A stretch of DNA of 45,190 nt, taken from contig SABV01000002.1 of assembly GCA_009928855.1 (NCBI GenBank), positions 1 to 45,190 on the forward strand, read 5' to 3'. Shown one piece after another: positions 8,592-16,748 of the stretch (position 1 is its first letter; each line of letters opens with the position of its first letter). This DNA is from Erysipelotrichia bacterium. Its GTDB lineage: Bacteria; Muiribacteriota; Ozemobacteria; Ozemobacterales; Ozemobacteraceae. The notes beneath the pieces were generated by a model that ran no database searches, had not been told where the DNA came from, and was given only the letters and a program-made list of their open reading frames with translations. Made by a program: the position numbers and the translations under genes.

Positions 8592-10976
8592 TCAATTTTC
8601 TGTGTTTTTAATTTTTTGTATTTCAAGCTCAGCACGTCTTTTTACAGCGTACGAATCACCGGCTCGAAGAATTTTTTCGAGTTCAGCCAGAGCACGTTTT
8701 GAGTTACCGTTTGCATTGAGGCATCTGGCGTAGCGTATTCTCAGATCAATTCTGTTCGGACTTTTCTGAAGGGCATGATAGAGGTAATATTCGCCCTTCT
8801 TGTAATTATTCGTAGTTTCTGCAAGACGACCAAGCTTGCTTAACATTGCAGAATCTTTCTGCCCGAGGCGGTATGCGCGTTCTGCGGCTTCAAATGCATC
8901 TTTATGCATCGAAAGCTTTTCGAATATTACCCCGACCATATCATACGTCTGGGCATCACGTCGATGCTTCAGCACCTCAAGATAAATCGGCAGCGCCGAT
9001 TCCCAGTTTCCTCTGGAAAACTCAGATGCACCTTTTTTGCGTAATTCTTCGATTTTGCGGGCAGCGGTGTCATTTTTTTTATCTTCTGTAGCAATCGAAT
9101 CACGAAAAGCATCGTTTTGCGCGGCGGAAAGAGTCGCCTCTTTTTTCGAAATCCCATGGTTTGAGGAGATAGAGGGCAATATTGGCACTACCGGCTTTTC
9201 TTCGATTTTTTTATCAGGGGCTTTTGATACAAATCTAACCTCTGCCGCAGCCGCGGGCACCGGGGCCACTTTTTCAGGGGCTTTGTCTGGTGCCTTTTCT
9301 GGTGCCTTTGCTGGCTCTTTTTCAACAGTTTTTTCGGGCACGATTACAACATCTTTTTTTACCACAGCAGCAGGCATTATCACAGGTTTCTGCTCTTCGT
9401 GCACCTCTACAACTTCTGCAGATGAATCATCTACCTGTGCCGGTTCTACCACATCAGATTCATACAGCAGCTTGCCCGTCTGTGGCAATGGCATATCAAC
9501 ACTCTGGCGCTCTATCAACTTGGCTTCGCTTTTTCCCTGAACGACAAGAACGACATTTTCGTCATCGGCATCAACAGATGGTTTAGACTCGGCAAAGTTT
9601 GGTTTAACGCCGGCAAGAGCGCTGGCAGCTTCAGCGTCATCAGGCACGAGACTAAGAATACGCTGAAAATATCTTACAGAATCTTTTTTGCGGCCAGCGG
9701 CAAGCAATGCTTTTGCCAGAAGGCGGTTAAACTCCACATTCAAGGGTTCGAGATTAACAGAACGTTCAAGGTAGGTGATTGCGTCATTGTAAAGATTGAG
9801 ATCGATATAAATTGAACCCAGCAAAAAATTACCCCTGACGTTGTCAGGCTCGCCGCGCAAACCACGAACAATTGCCTGCGAAGCCTCTGCCAGTTCTGAA
9901 CGGTCATAAAGGAGTTTGCCCAGATTAAACCAGGCCGCTGAATCTTCTGAGTAAGCTTTTAAATAACGTCTAAGGTTTGTTTCATACGCAACAAGCAGAT
10001 CAGCGCGATAGAATGAATTTAAAATAATACGCCAGGTATCTTTATCTGGTTCATGATGCGCCAGCTCTACCTCAAACAGGCGTGACGCACCCGCGTAATC
10101 GCCACCTTTAACAAGCTCTTTCCCTTTCACGAAGGGCAATTCAGGGGTAGAAGTAGCCACAGTCGCTTCAGACGAAGCAGAGGCAACCTTTGATGCTTCC
10201 CCGGGCAAGGCTGCGGCAGACAAAGTCGTCTCCCGGAGATGGATATCGCCGGAAAATGCAAACAGAGCTTCGTCACGCCTGTTGTCGGGTTCGCCGGCAC
10301 TAAAGCTGTTGCTATTATTCAGCCACACGCCCACAAGAATAAATATAATCACCAGACCGCCATAAAGTCGCCACGACCGGCCATGCATATTCATCACACC
10401 AAAATCGGCGGCATAAACGACCTGATCGGCATCGGGCACAGGCCTTTCATCTTTTGCAGACGCTTCAATCTCTACAACATCGGCGTCTTCCTGCACTTTT
10501 TCTGCTTCGCTGGCCAACAGGCTTTCATTATGAGTAAGCAGGCCAGATGTTTTTGCCGGAGCAGCAATAAGATTTTCTGACTGATTTTTAAGAATCGGCA
10601 GTAACACACGCTCAACTTCAAACCAGTCTCTGAAGCTGCTGAACAAAGAGAGATAATAAGCATCCTTGATGTTGTAAATCCAGAGCAGAATGAAAACAAC
10701 AGAGATAACATAGGTAAAAATAACCATCATGTGAGCGCCAAACAACGGGTAAACCGCCTTATAAAGGAATCCACCGTTGTAAATACTGAACGCAGCAAAA
10801 ATGCCGCTGAAATAAACGCCCATAAGCATTATACCGCGGTCTATGTGCCCAGCATAAATCTGCCCCATTCCCATGACAAAAAAAGACATGAGAGCGGCAA
10901 TCCCCGGGTTGCGAGCCGACCCCTGCAAACGTTCTCTTCTAAGATCATCTACCCAACTATCATTTTTATTATTCAA
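8592..10976 (-). CDS. Large membrane-anchored TPR protein with Pro/Lys/Glu-rich linker
   Basis: A 794-residue protein. Residues 20-110 contain a small membrane domain with GMGQIYAGHIDRGI, similar to TM2/DUF5683-type domains. A further membrane helix lies near 196-218. TPR repeats occupy about 280-480. A low-complexity segment of repeated Lys-Ala-Pro-Glu units follows at about 530-640, and more TPRs lie at 665-785. Such proteins usually act as scaffolds at the membrane, and no catalytic site is visible. The start appears to be TTG at 10976 preceded by GAGGG. The only nearby ATG (near 10965) is in another frame. It lies 6 bases after the nuclease-fold gene and 12 before the DegS-like kinase, pointing to a role in the same sensing or envelope pathway, which is inference. 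Confidence 0.8.
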   Translation of the reverse strand: MNNKNDSWVDDLRRERLQGSARNPGIAALMSFFVMGMGQIYAGHIDRGIMLMGVYFSGIFAAFSIYNGGFLYKAVYPLFGAHMMVIFTYVISVVFILLWIYNIKDAYYLSLFSSFRDWFEVERVLLPILKNQSENLIAAPAKTSGLLTHNESLLASEAEKVQEDADVVEIEASAKDERPVPDADQVVYAADFGVMNMHGRSWRLYGGLVIIFILVGVWLNNSNSFSAGEPDNRRDEALFAFSGDIHLRETTLSAAALPGEASKVASASSEATVATSTPELPFVKGKELVKGGDYAGASRLFEVELAHHEPDKDTWRIILNSFYRADLLVAYETNLRRYLKAYSEDSAAWFNLGKLLYDRSELAEASQAIVRGLRGEPDNVRGNFLLGSIYIDLNLYNDAITYLERSVNLEPLNVEFNRLLAKALLAAGRKKDSVRYFQRILSLVPDDAEAASALAGVKPNFAESKPSVDADDENVVLVVQGKSEAKLIERQSVDMPLPQTGKLLYESDVVEPAQVDDSSAEVVEVHEEQKPVIMPAAVVKKDVVIVPEKTVEKEPAKAPEKAPDKAPEKVAPVPAAAAEVRFVSKAPDKKIEEKPVVPILPSISSNHGISKKEATLSAAQNDAFRDSIATEDKKNDTAARKIEELRKKGASEFSRGNWESALPIYLEVLKHRRDAQTYDMVGVIFEKLSMHKDAFEAAERAYRLGQKDSAMLSKLGRLAETTNNYKKGEYYLYHALQKSPNRIDLRIRYARCLNANGNSKRALAELEKILRAGDSYAVKRRAELEIQKIKNTEN

Positions 10977-10982
10977 AGTCCC

Positions 10983-12188
10983 TCACTCCAAAACATCTAT
11001 TAAACAACCACTTTTTACCAGACAAAGCTTAACGTGTCTCTGCAAACAGTGTTCCACCAGATCCGTCTTTTCGTAATTTGCGATTATCATTCCCCTGATG
11101 TCTGCCGACTGCAGCTGGCCACCTGTCAGTTCACTGCCAAAAGATTCGGTATTGGCACGAAGATGATCCATGAGATCGAGCGCTTCACTGATCTGAATCT
11201 GATCAGGGCTATAGAGAATCTGCACAACCATAAGAACCCCTTTGCGATCCTGGCAAAGCAGATCAATGCGGCGCTTGCGGCCTTCCATCAGGCTGACTGT
11301 GTAATTTCGATGTAAGACTCTCAAGCCTTTTTCAAAAAGGTTTATATGGGTAGCTGTCCATAACTCGAATTCTTTTTTCGAGTTAAAAAAACTGTTAGAA
11401 GTGAACTGTTCGAAAAGAGACTCAATCATATTGACCTGCTCTTTAAGGCGGCGATTCTCTTCCTGCAGGTTTACGATGCGTTCCCAGAGCTTTTTATTCT
11501 CCTCAAGAAGAACAATAAGCCCTTTGACTTCGCCCTCGTTGAATTCCCCCAGGGGTCTGGAAAGTAATCTGGCGATAAGGGAGCGTAACGGCGTTGTGCC
11601 ATCGAACTGTGATTTTTCGACCTGATCTTCTCTTTTGATGATCAGCGTCGGAAGCTGCGAATCAAGTTTCCAGTTGATAAGCAGGTCATCGCCCGGCGAA
11701 AAGACGCGCAACAAATCACCAACCACAAGCTTTCGTTTGTCAAAGTCGGGATCGCGCCCTTTCATTTTTTTGCCGGCAATCTCTATTTCAAAACCATCCT
11801 TAAAAGAAAACAATCGACTGTAAAGCTCGTCTTCGCGAGCGAACCACTTAAGGTAGCGTCCGCTGTGTTCCTGATGAGAAAGTCGCTTGCGAATAACCAT
11901 TTTTTCCTGTGGGGCAAAAATATGGCAGTTTACCGCAGCAGACTTTTCGCGAGTGCTTGCAAGAACGATCTCTGAATCTGCTGGTGCAAGAGTTATTACT
12001 TCTCCGATAAAGAGAGATCTTTTGTCCCACTCAACCGAAAGGCTGGTAACCTCCTGATCACCAAAGATCAGGTCAAAAACAAGAGTTTGTGGAATAACAG
12101 ATTTAAGTTCGGCGTCTTGAGAGGCGTCCCAGGTAAGAGTTCCGGTTTCTATTTCGCGTGAAGTAAGTTTTTTTCTGAATTCAGGCAT
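10983..12188 (-). CDS. NucS-like PD-(D/E)XK-fold protein with inactivated catalytic site and duplicated N-terminal domain
   Basis: A 401-residue protein of unknown role. The N-terminal 180 residues seem to be two copies of one beta-rich unit: DKRSLFIGEVITL (55-67) and DKRKLVVGDLLRV (150-162) occupy matching places. A coiled coil follows at about 218-262. The C-terminal 125 residues resemble the NucS/RecB-like endonuclease fold. LFEKGLRVL is followed by RRIDLLCQD with Asp309, then VLMVVQIL, where active members have a Val-Val-Glu-x-Lys type sequence. Here Gln323 and Leu325 stand in for the catalytic Glu and Lys, so nuclease activity is not expected. The gene is one base after the LolA-like gene and 6 bases before the TPR gene. 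It may be a nucleic-acid-binding or scaffolding member of the sensory operon. The family match is from pattern recognition only. Confidence 0.6.
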   Translation of the reverse strand: MPEFRKKLTSREIETGTLTWDASQDAELKSVIPQTLVFDLIFGDQEVTSLSVEWDKRSLFIGEVITLAPADSEIVLASTREKSAAVNCHIFAPQEKMVIRKRLSHQEHSGRYLKWFAREDELYSRLFSFKDGFEIEIAGKKMKGRDPDFDKRKLVVGDLLRVFSPGDDLLINWKLDSQLPTLIIKREDQVEKSQFDGTTPLRSLIARLLSRPLGEFNEGEVKGLIVLLEENKKLWERIVNLQEENRRLKEQVNMIESLFEQFTSNSFFNSKKEFELWTATHINLFEKGLRVLHRNYTVSLMEGRKRRIDLLCQDRKGVLMVVQILYSPDQIQISEALDLMDHLRANTESFGSELTGGQLQSADIRGMIIANYEKTDLVEHCLQRHVKLCLVKSGCLIDVLE

Positions 12189-12189
12189 C

Positions 12190-13014
12190 TCAGAAGCTCC
12201 AGTCGATGATACTTTTTCTTATACTTTCAGCTGTTTCTTTGATTTTGTCAACAACCACCAACGCACATTCTTCAAGTTTCTGCGCAAGAACAACATTCAA
12301 CGGAACCATAACCGCACCTTCAGGGGCAACAAAATCAAAAAAAGAATCACTGATTTTCTCATTAAGTTGATATTCAAGAACGACAAGTCGGCCTCGTTCT
12401 AAGCCTGTGGGCGAGAACTCGACCACCCTTACCGGCAGGTAGGTTTTGCTTGAAAACACCATATGATAATAGCCAACGTCAAAAACACTTTTAAATACAG
12501 ACTTCAACTTTGGGGTAAAACGCAAAGTATAAAGGATTTCGCTATCAGATTGTTTCTGGCTGGTTACCGGTTCAATCGTAAAGAGTGAAAATAATGTTTT
12601 ACGTGTCAGGTTGGTGAACATTTTTTTCGGACTGAACCATGAAAAGCAGGAAGAAAAAAAGTTCTGGTTTTCGGCAAAATGATAAAAAACCTCATTGATA
12701 GCCAATACGTGAATCCAGAGGTTTTGCCCATTAAAGCGAACTTCTATAGAGCCGTCTGCAAATGAAATAGCGAATTTATCAGGGCTTTTAACAGACAAAG
12801 TCACCGATTTACCGGCAACGGCATCCTGCAGTTCAACTTTTGCCGACATGGCATCGATTCTTTCGGTTCTTTTTTCCATGACGTCAAAAAGAACTTCTGG
12901 AGAAAATGAAGCAAGCCGACACTGTTCGGCTATGAGGGGCTGAGTATGCCGGCTGCAAATTATAATCAGGGCAAGCACCAGCCACAACCAGAGAGCTCTG
13001 TCGCGACGCATCAT
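12190..13014 (-). CDS. Exported LolA-like protein (outer-membrane lipoprotein-sorting fold)
   Basis: A 274-residue protein with an N-terminal hydrophobic segment (about 7-24), so exported or anchored. The body has the pattern of the LolA/LolB-like beta half-barrel: an early helix (EVLFDVMEKRTERIDAMSAKVEL), successive strands such as SVKSPDKFAISF and VRFNGQNLWIH, and late strands around VFSSKTYLPVRVVEF. It could bind a lipid or a hydrophobic ligand in the periplasm. It is too divergent to call true LolA. The start codons ATGATG at 13014/13011 overlap the stop of the preceding gene, with GGAG a few bases upstream. The stop lies one base before the next start, so translation is coupled on both sides. 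Confidence 0.65.
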   Translation of the reverse strand: MMRRDRALWLWLVLALIIICSRHTQPLIAEQCRLASFSPEVLFDVMEKRTERIDAMSAKVELQDAVAGKSVTLSVKSPDKFAISFADGSIEVRFNGQNLWIHVLAINEVFYHFAENQNFFSSCFSWFSPKKMFTNLTRKTLFSLFTIEPVTSQKQSDSEILYTLRFTPKLKSVFKSVFDVGYYHMVFSSKTYLPVRVVEFSPTGLERGRLVVLEYQLNEKISDSFFDFVAPEGAVMVPLNVVLAQKLEECALVVVDKIKETAESIRKSIIDWSF

Positions 13015-13835
13015 TTTTCTCCGGCCAATAGCTTTGAAGATATCGAAGAGAGGCGTTCTGAGAGCTTCGGCATAAGCACTGGCGATTTATCAATAAAGCT
13101 TTTGTTATTGTTATAAACAGCTATTAAAAAACAAAAAGCTTCTGATGCAGTGAGGGAGTCAGATGTTGCAATAAGCTCATTGATAGAATCGGCATCAAGA
13201 TCGCTCTTGCTGCATTGCCATGCAGACAACGAGAGAAAGTCAGAGAGGTTCCCTGCTGCTGACCAGCCCGCCGGCATAGAGAATTGATCGGGGTTTAGAG
13301 ACGATACCAGACGGCAAAGCTGAAGAGTAAGAATCGCCGAACCCGCCGCCGGAACAGTCTGGCCAAAAATTTTTGCATAAAGCGACAGAGTGCCGCATTC
13401 AACGCCATCAAACAAGATTTTCCAGTGGGCGCCCTGTTCTCCGGCAGACATTTTATGCCTGGAATCTGCAACAATCGAAAAAGCCGGTTCACTGCGCTCG
13501 GGCTGTAAAAGCTTCTGCAGATCAGCCAAAAATCCGGTTACAAGAGCGCTGAACTCGCGCCCTGATTTATCTACGAGCCACACAAGTGATGGCGCCTTCA
13601 ACGCAGGTTCGGCAGGAAAAACATCTCTTTTTGTCATTTGCTGAAAGGTAAAGCAATGCTTAAGTGGGCGCCCCAGAATCGTCAACAAAATATCCGGGTG
13701 GCACCAGCTGTTTTTAAGCTCAGCCGGAAAACAGGGGATTTCAGGAACCTTATAAGTTGCGAACAGGTTGCGCAACAATCTCATCAGTTCAAGAACGTCC
13801 AATGGCAATTTCTCCCGAATAGTATCGATTTTCAT
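13011..13835 (-). CDS. Unknown protein, first gene of the seven-gene operon
   Basis: A 274-residue protein that I do not recognise. It has no signal peptide or membrane helix. The sequence is mixed alpha/beta with several Trp and Cys residues (for example NSWCHPDIL and LSAWQCSKSDLD) and a Leu-rich N-terminus (LELMRLLRNLF). A TTG lies one codon before the ATG at 13835. A promoter-like sequence (minus-strand TATAAT at 13854-13849) lies only 13 bases upstream, so the mRNA leader would be very short. Its stop overlaps the LolA-like gene start by four bases. The position at the head of an operon of envelope and sensory genes suggests an accessory role, but no function is proposed. Confidence 0.7.
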   Translation of the reverse strand: MKIDTIREKLPLDVLELMRLLRNLFATYKVPEIPCFPAELKNSWCHPDILLTILGRPLKHCFTFQQMTKRDVFPAEPALKAPSLVWLVDKSGREFSALVTGFLADLQKLLQPERSEPAFSIVADSRHKMSAGEQGAHWKILFDGVECGTLSLYAKIFGQTVPAAGSAILTLQLCRLVSSLNPDQFSMPAGWSAAGNLSDFLSLSAWQCSKSDLDADSINELIATSDSLTASEAFCFLIAVYNNNKSFIDKSPVLMPKLSERLSSISSKLLAGEK

Positions 13836-13848
13836 CAATTCGTCTGGT

Positions 13849-13877
13849 ATTATACAGTATCTTTAATTTGCAAACAA
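13849..13877 (-). promoter_or_regulatory. Predicted promoter of the seven-gene minus-strand operon
   Basis: On the minus strand, TTGTTT (13877-13872) and a perfect TATAAT (13854-13849) are separated by 17 bases, a sigma-70-type arrangement. The predicted transcription start, near 13842, is only about 7 bases before the ATG at 13835, so the transcript would be nearly leaderless. Confidence 0.55.
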
Positions 13878-13916
13878 ACTCAAAAAACTTGTCTCTACGG
13901 AGTTAAACAACGGCCA

Positions 13917-14255
13917 ATGTTAAATGCACAAAATTTTGACTACGAAATAATCGCCAAAAAGGCAACCGCCATGCTGATTTTTACCGCAGACTGGTGCCGA
14001 CCGTCAAGCTTGCAGAAGCCAGTTGCGCAAAACCTTATGGCCGCATTTTCACCCAAAGTGATTATCGAAATAATCGACGTAGATCAGCAACCTGAGCTTG
14101 CAGACCGTTTTTTTGCCAAAACGCTTCCGACCACAATTTTATTCGCTGACGGTGAAATAGTTGAGGCGCTGCCAGGTTATCAATCAGAAGAATTTCTGAC
14201 ATCATATCTGCAACACATCCTGGATCATCTGGAAAAGCCAAAAGAAAAAGCCTGA
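13917..14255 (+). CDS. Thioredoxin-like protein with a single active-site cysteine (WCRPS)
   Basis: A 112-residue protein of the thioredoxin fold. The active-site loop reads ADWCRPSSLQKP with Cys27 and Ser30, where thioredoxins have WCGPC, so the resolving cysteine is missing. The cis-proline region (LPTTILFADGE) and the following Gly (ALPGYQ) match thioredoxin. The ATG at 13917 gives a normal thioredoxin length; longer in-frame starts run back into the divergent operon. Without the second cysteine it cannot perform standard disulfide reduction. It could act as a monothiol partner, form mixed disulfides, or serve as a binding module. The gene stands alone and is convergent with ymdB, with one base between the stops. 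Confidence 0.8.
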   Translation: MLNAQNFDYEIIAKKATAMLIFTADWCRPSSLQKPVAQNLMAAFSPKVIIEIIDVDQQPELADRFFAKTLPTTILFADGEIVEALPGYQSEEFLTSYLQHILDHLEKPKEKA

Positions 14256-14256
14256 T

Positions 14257-15054
14257 TTACGACTTTTTCAGAGCAGACTCGACAATTCTGAAGCGCTCAA
14301 CAGCAACAGCGCGATGGCCAGGGCCTGTATCTACAAACATTCCCTCTATCTTACCGGGGCCCGGCGCACATAGAAACTTATCCGAAAATCCGGTAACGAA
14401 CCTTCCTGTCACTGTATCTCGATCTACGCCAATTATGCCATCGTTTGCACCGGTCATACCAAGATCCGTAATGACAGCAGTGCCTCCATTCGGCAAAATC
14501 CGCTCGTCAGACGTTTGCACATGCGTATGGGTTCCAACGGCAATTGTAGCACGACCATTAACATACCAGAAAAACGCCAGTTTTTCAGAAGTAGCTTCGG
14601 CATGAAAATCTACGATAACAACTATTTCGCCAGGCAAAGAGGCAAAAAGACGGTCAAACACCTTAAACGGGCACTCTGCCGCATCCATAAACACACGACC
14701 AGCCAGGTTAACAACTGCGATTGGCGCGAGATTTTCTTTTTTAAATACACGACAACCGACACCTGGGGCTGATTCTGCAGCCATATTATGTGGTCTGAGA
14801 ATATAATCGTGGTCTTTGAGAACTTCAAGCCAGTCCAGTCTCGCAAAAATATGATTTCCTGAGGTTATTACATCAACTCCACACTTTTTGAGACCGCGCG
14901 CATGTTTTGCCGACAGGCCATTTCCGGCGGTGACGTTTTCGCCGTTGGCTATTATCCAGTCAGGGTGGTAACGGTTGATAAGAACAGGCAGCTGACGCTC
15001 CAGGGTTTCTCTGCCTGTTTTACCATAAATATCGCCAATCATAAGAATTTTCAT
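14257..15054 (-). CDS. ymdB: YmdB-family metallophosphoesterase (TIGR00282)
   Basis: A 265-residue calcineurin-like phosphoesterase of the YmdB family, known in Bacillus to hydrolyse 2',3'-cyclic nucleotides and to affect biofilm and motility decisions. The di-metal site residues are visible: Asp8 (MIGDIYG), Glu39-Asn40 (NGEN), Asn67-His68 (SGNHIF), His151 (DFHAEATSEK), His176 and His178 (GTHTHVQT). The length equals that of characterised members. It lies directly downstream of rny, the same neighbour as in Bacillus, with an intrinsic terminator hairpin between them that ends a few bases before the ymdB start. Expression may therefore depend on read-through or on a separate promoter. Confidence 0.95.
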   Translation of the reverse strand: MKILMIGDIYGKTGRETLERQLPVLINRYHPDWIIANGENVTAGNGLSAKHARGLKKCGVDVITSGNHIFARLDWLEVLKDHDYILRPHNMAAESAPGVGCRVFKKENLAPIAVVNLAGRVFMDAAECPFKVFDRLFASLPGEIVVIVDFHAEATSEKLAFFWYVNGRATIAVGTHTHVQTSDERILPNGGTAVITDLGMTGANDGIIGVDRDTVTGRFVTGFSDKFLCAPGPGKIEGMFVDTGPGHRAVAVERFRIVESALKKS

Positions 15055-15067
15055 ATATCCACATATT

Positions 15068-15104
15068 AAAAACTGCCCCGGACACAGGCCCGCGGGCAGT
15101 TTTT
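15068..15104 (-). terminator. Intrinsic terminator after rny
   Basis: Inverted repeat AAAAACTGCCC ... GGGCAGTTTTT with an inner GC-rich part. Read on the minus strand, it ends in a run of five T just after the stop of rny and about 14 bases before the ymdB start codon. The A and T tracts on both sides could also let it work in the plus direction. Confidence 0.8.
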
Positions 15105-15121
15105 AATTCTCTTTTCAGTTG

Positions 15122-16672
15122 TCAGTGCGCAATTTCTACGCTTCTGGTTTCACGTATCAGAACGACTTTTACCTGACCTGGGTATTCCATGTCGCTCTCT
15201 ATCTTCTTGACGATATCACGGCACACTTTGGGAGCTGAGATATCATCAACCTCTTCGGGGCTTACCATTACACGAATTTCACGGCCGGCCTGAATTGCAT
15301 AGGCAGAGGCAACGCCCTTAAAGCTCTTGGCAATGGTTTCCAGATCAACAAGACGCTTAATATAAGCTTCCAGTGATTCGCTTCTGGCACCACGTCTCGA
15401 AGCAGAAATAGCATCAGCAGCAGAAATAAGAACGGCTTCAGGAGTTTCAAAAGGCACATCTTCGTGATGAGCGGCGATTGCGTTAACAACTTTGGGCGAC
15501 TCCTGATACTTACGGGCAAAATCAGCGCCCAGTTTGGCGTGATTCCCTTCGTCGCTTTCTATTACTTTACCAATATCGTGCAACAGACCGGCGCGACGCG
15601 CCAGTTGGATATCTGCACCTATTTCAGCGGCGAGATTGCTTGCAAGGTTGGCGACTTCAATTGAATGCTGAAGAACATTCTGGCCATAAGAAGTGCGATA
15701 ATTAAGACGGCCAACTATTTCGACAAGCTCCTGATGAATGCTTTGAATGCCCAGAGCAAGCATGGTCTGCTCACCGGCTTCTTTGATCCGCAGGTGCACT
15801 TCTTTTTGAGCCTTTTCGTACATTTCCTCAATCTTTGCCGGGTGAATGCGGCCGTCGAGAGTCAGGGTTTCGAGAGTGACTCTGGCGATTTCGCGTTTGA
15901 TCGGGTCGAATGAAGAAAGGACAACCGCCTCAGGCGTATCGTCGATAATCACATCGACACCGGTCAAATTCTCAAATGCTCTAATATTACGACCTTCGCG
16001 GCCAATGATGCGCCCCTTCATTTCTTCGCTGGGCAATTCTACGACCGTTACAATCGGATCGATAGTATGGTCCGTAGCGCATCGCTGAATTGAGGTAGCA
16101 AGTATTTCGCGAGATTTTTTATCGGCAGTGCTCTTGATTTTTTGTTCAGACTCATTGACTTTGAGAGCAATTTCGTATTGCAACTCATCTTCAATTTTCT
16201 TCATCAGCTGTTCGCGTGCCTGTTCAGGGGTAAGGCCGGCGACTCTTTCGAGTTCTTTTTTCTGTTGCTCGATAATTTCAAGACTGTTTGCCTTCAGCTT
16301 ATCGAGGTCCCCTTCTTTTTCACGGAGCAGATCGGCTCTTTTTTCGAGATTTTCAGCTCTCAAATCGACTTTTTCAAGACGACTGGTAAGATGAGTTTCG
16401 AGTTTTTCGATTTCCTGGCGACGTTTTTGCAGCTCTCTGTCGGCGTTTCTTTTGTCATTAAGCTCTTTATCGCGAATTTCTTTCGCTTTCTTCTGAGCTT
16501 TTTGAACTTCTAGTTCAGCCGAAGCACGGGCTTCATCAAGAATTTCCTTTTCCTGCTGTTTGGCGGCAGCTATAAGGCCCTCGCCATCCTTACGTGTTAA
16601 GTAATTAGAGATGAAATACCCGACGAAGCCACCAATAGCCGCTGATATGACATAGGCTAAGACTTGTAGCAT
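15122..16672 (-). CDS. rny: Ribonuclease Y
   Basis: A 516-residue membrane-anchored endoribonuclease that starts decay of many mRNAs. One membrane helix lies at residues 2-23 (LQVLAYVISAAIGGFVGYF). A long Lys/Glu-rich coiled coil follows to about 195. The KH domain contains GRIIGREGRNIRAFENLTG, and the HD domain contains LLHDIGKV and AAHHEDVP. The start at 16672 is set by a strong GGAGGAACC ribosome-binding site; an in-frame ATG at 16744 would lie only four bases from the preceding gene and lacks such a site. Length and architecture match RNase Y throughout. The gene is followed by a terminator and ymdB. Confidence 0.97.
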   Translation of the reverse strand: MLQVLAYVISAAIGGFVGYFISNYLTRKDGEGLIAAAKQQEKEILDEARASAELEVQKAQKKAKEIRDKELNDKRNADRELQKRRQEIEKLETHLTSRLEKVDLRAENLEKRADLLREKEGDLDKLKANSLEIIEQQKKELERVAGLTPEQAREQLMKKIEDELQYEIALKVNESEQKIKSTADKKSREILATSIQRCATDHTIDPIVTVVELPSEEMKGRIIGREGRNIRAFENLTGVDVIIDDTPEAVVLSSFDPIKREIARVTLETLTLDGRIHPAKIEEMYEKAQKEVHLRIKEAGEQTMLALGIQSIHQELVEIVGRLNYRTSYGQNVLQHSIEVANLASNLAAEIGADIQLARRAGLLHDIGKVIESDEGNHAKLGADFARKYQESPKVVNAIAAHHEDVPFETPEAVLISAADAISASRRGARSESLEAYIKRLVDLETIAKSFKGVASAYAIQAGREIRVMVSPEEVDDISAPKVCRDIVKKIESDMEYPGQVKVVLIRETRSVEIAH

Positions 16673-16748
16673 GGTTCCTCCGTGGGAATCTTTAGATATT
16701 TTTTTTGGCAGCCATGAACTGGCTGTCAAGGACGGTTTCTGCATGAAA

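Noticed and set aside
9240-9340. Short tandem repeats that might be a CRISPR or satellite.
   Set aside because: They encode the Lys-Ala-Pro-Glu repeats of the TPR protein linker, are in frame, and have no spacer structure.
9037-9540. A long open frame on the plus strand rich in Ser, Thr, Ala and Gly.
   Set aside because: It is the antisense shadow of the Lys/Ala/Pro/Glu-rich linker of the TPR protein at 8592-10976 and has no ribosome site.
16706-16728. Hairpin TGGCAGCCA/TGGCTGTCA upstream of rny as a terminator of the parvulin gene.
   Set aside because: On the minus strand it is followed by A, not T, and contains a C-A mismatch, so it is not an intrinsic terminator in that direction.
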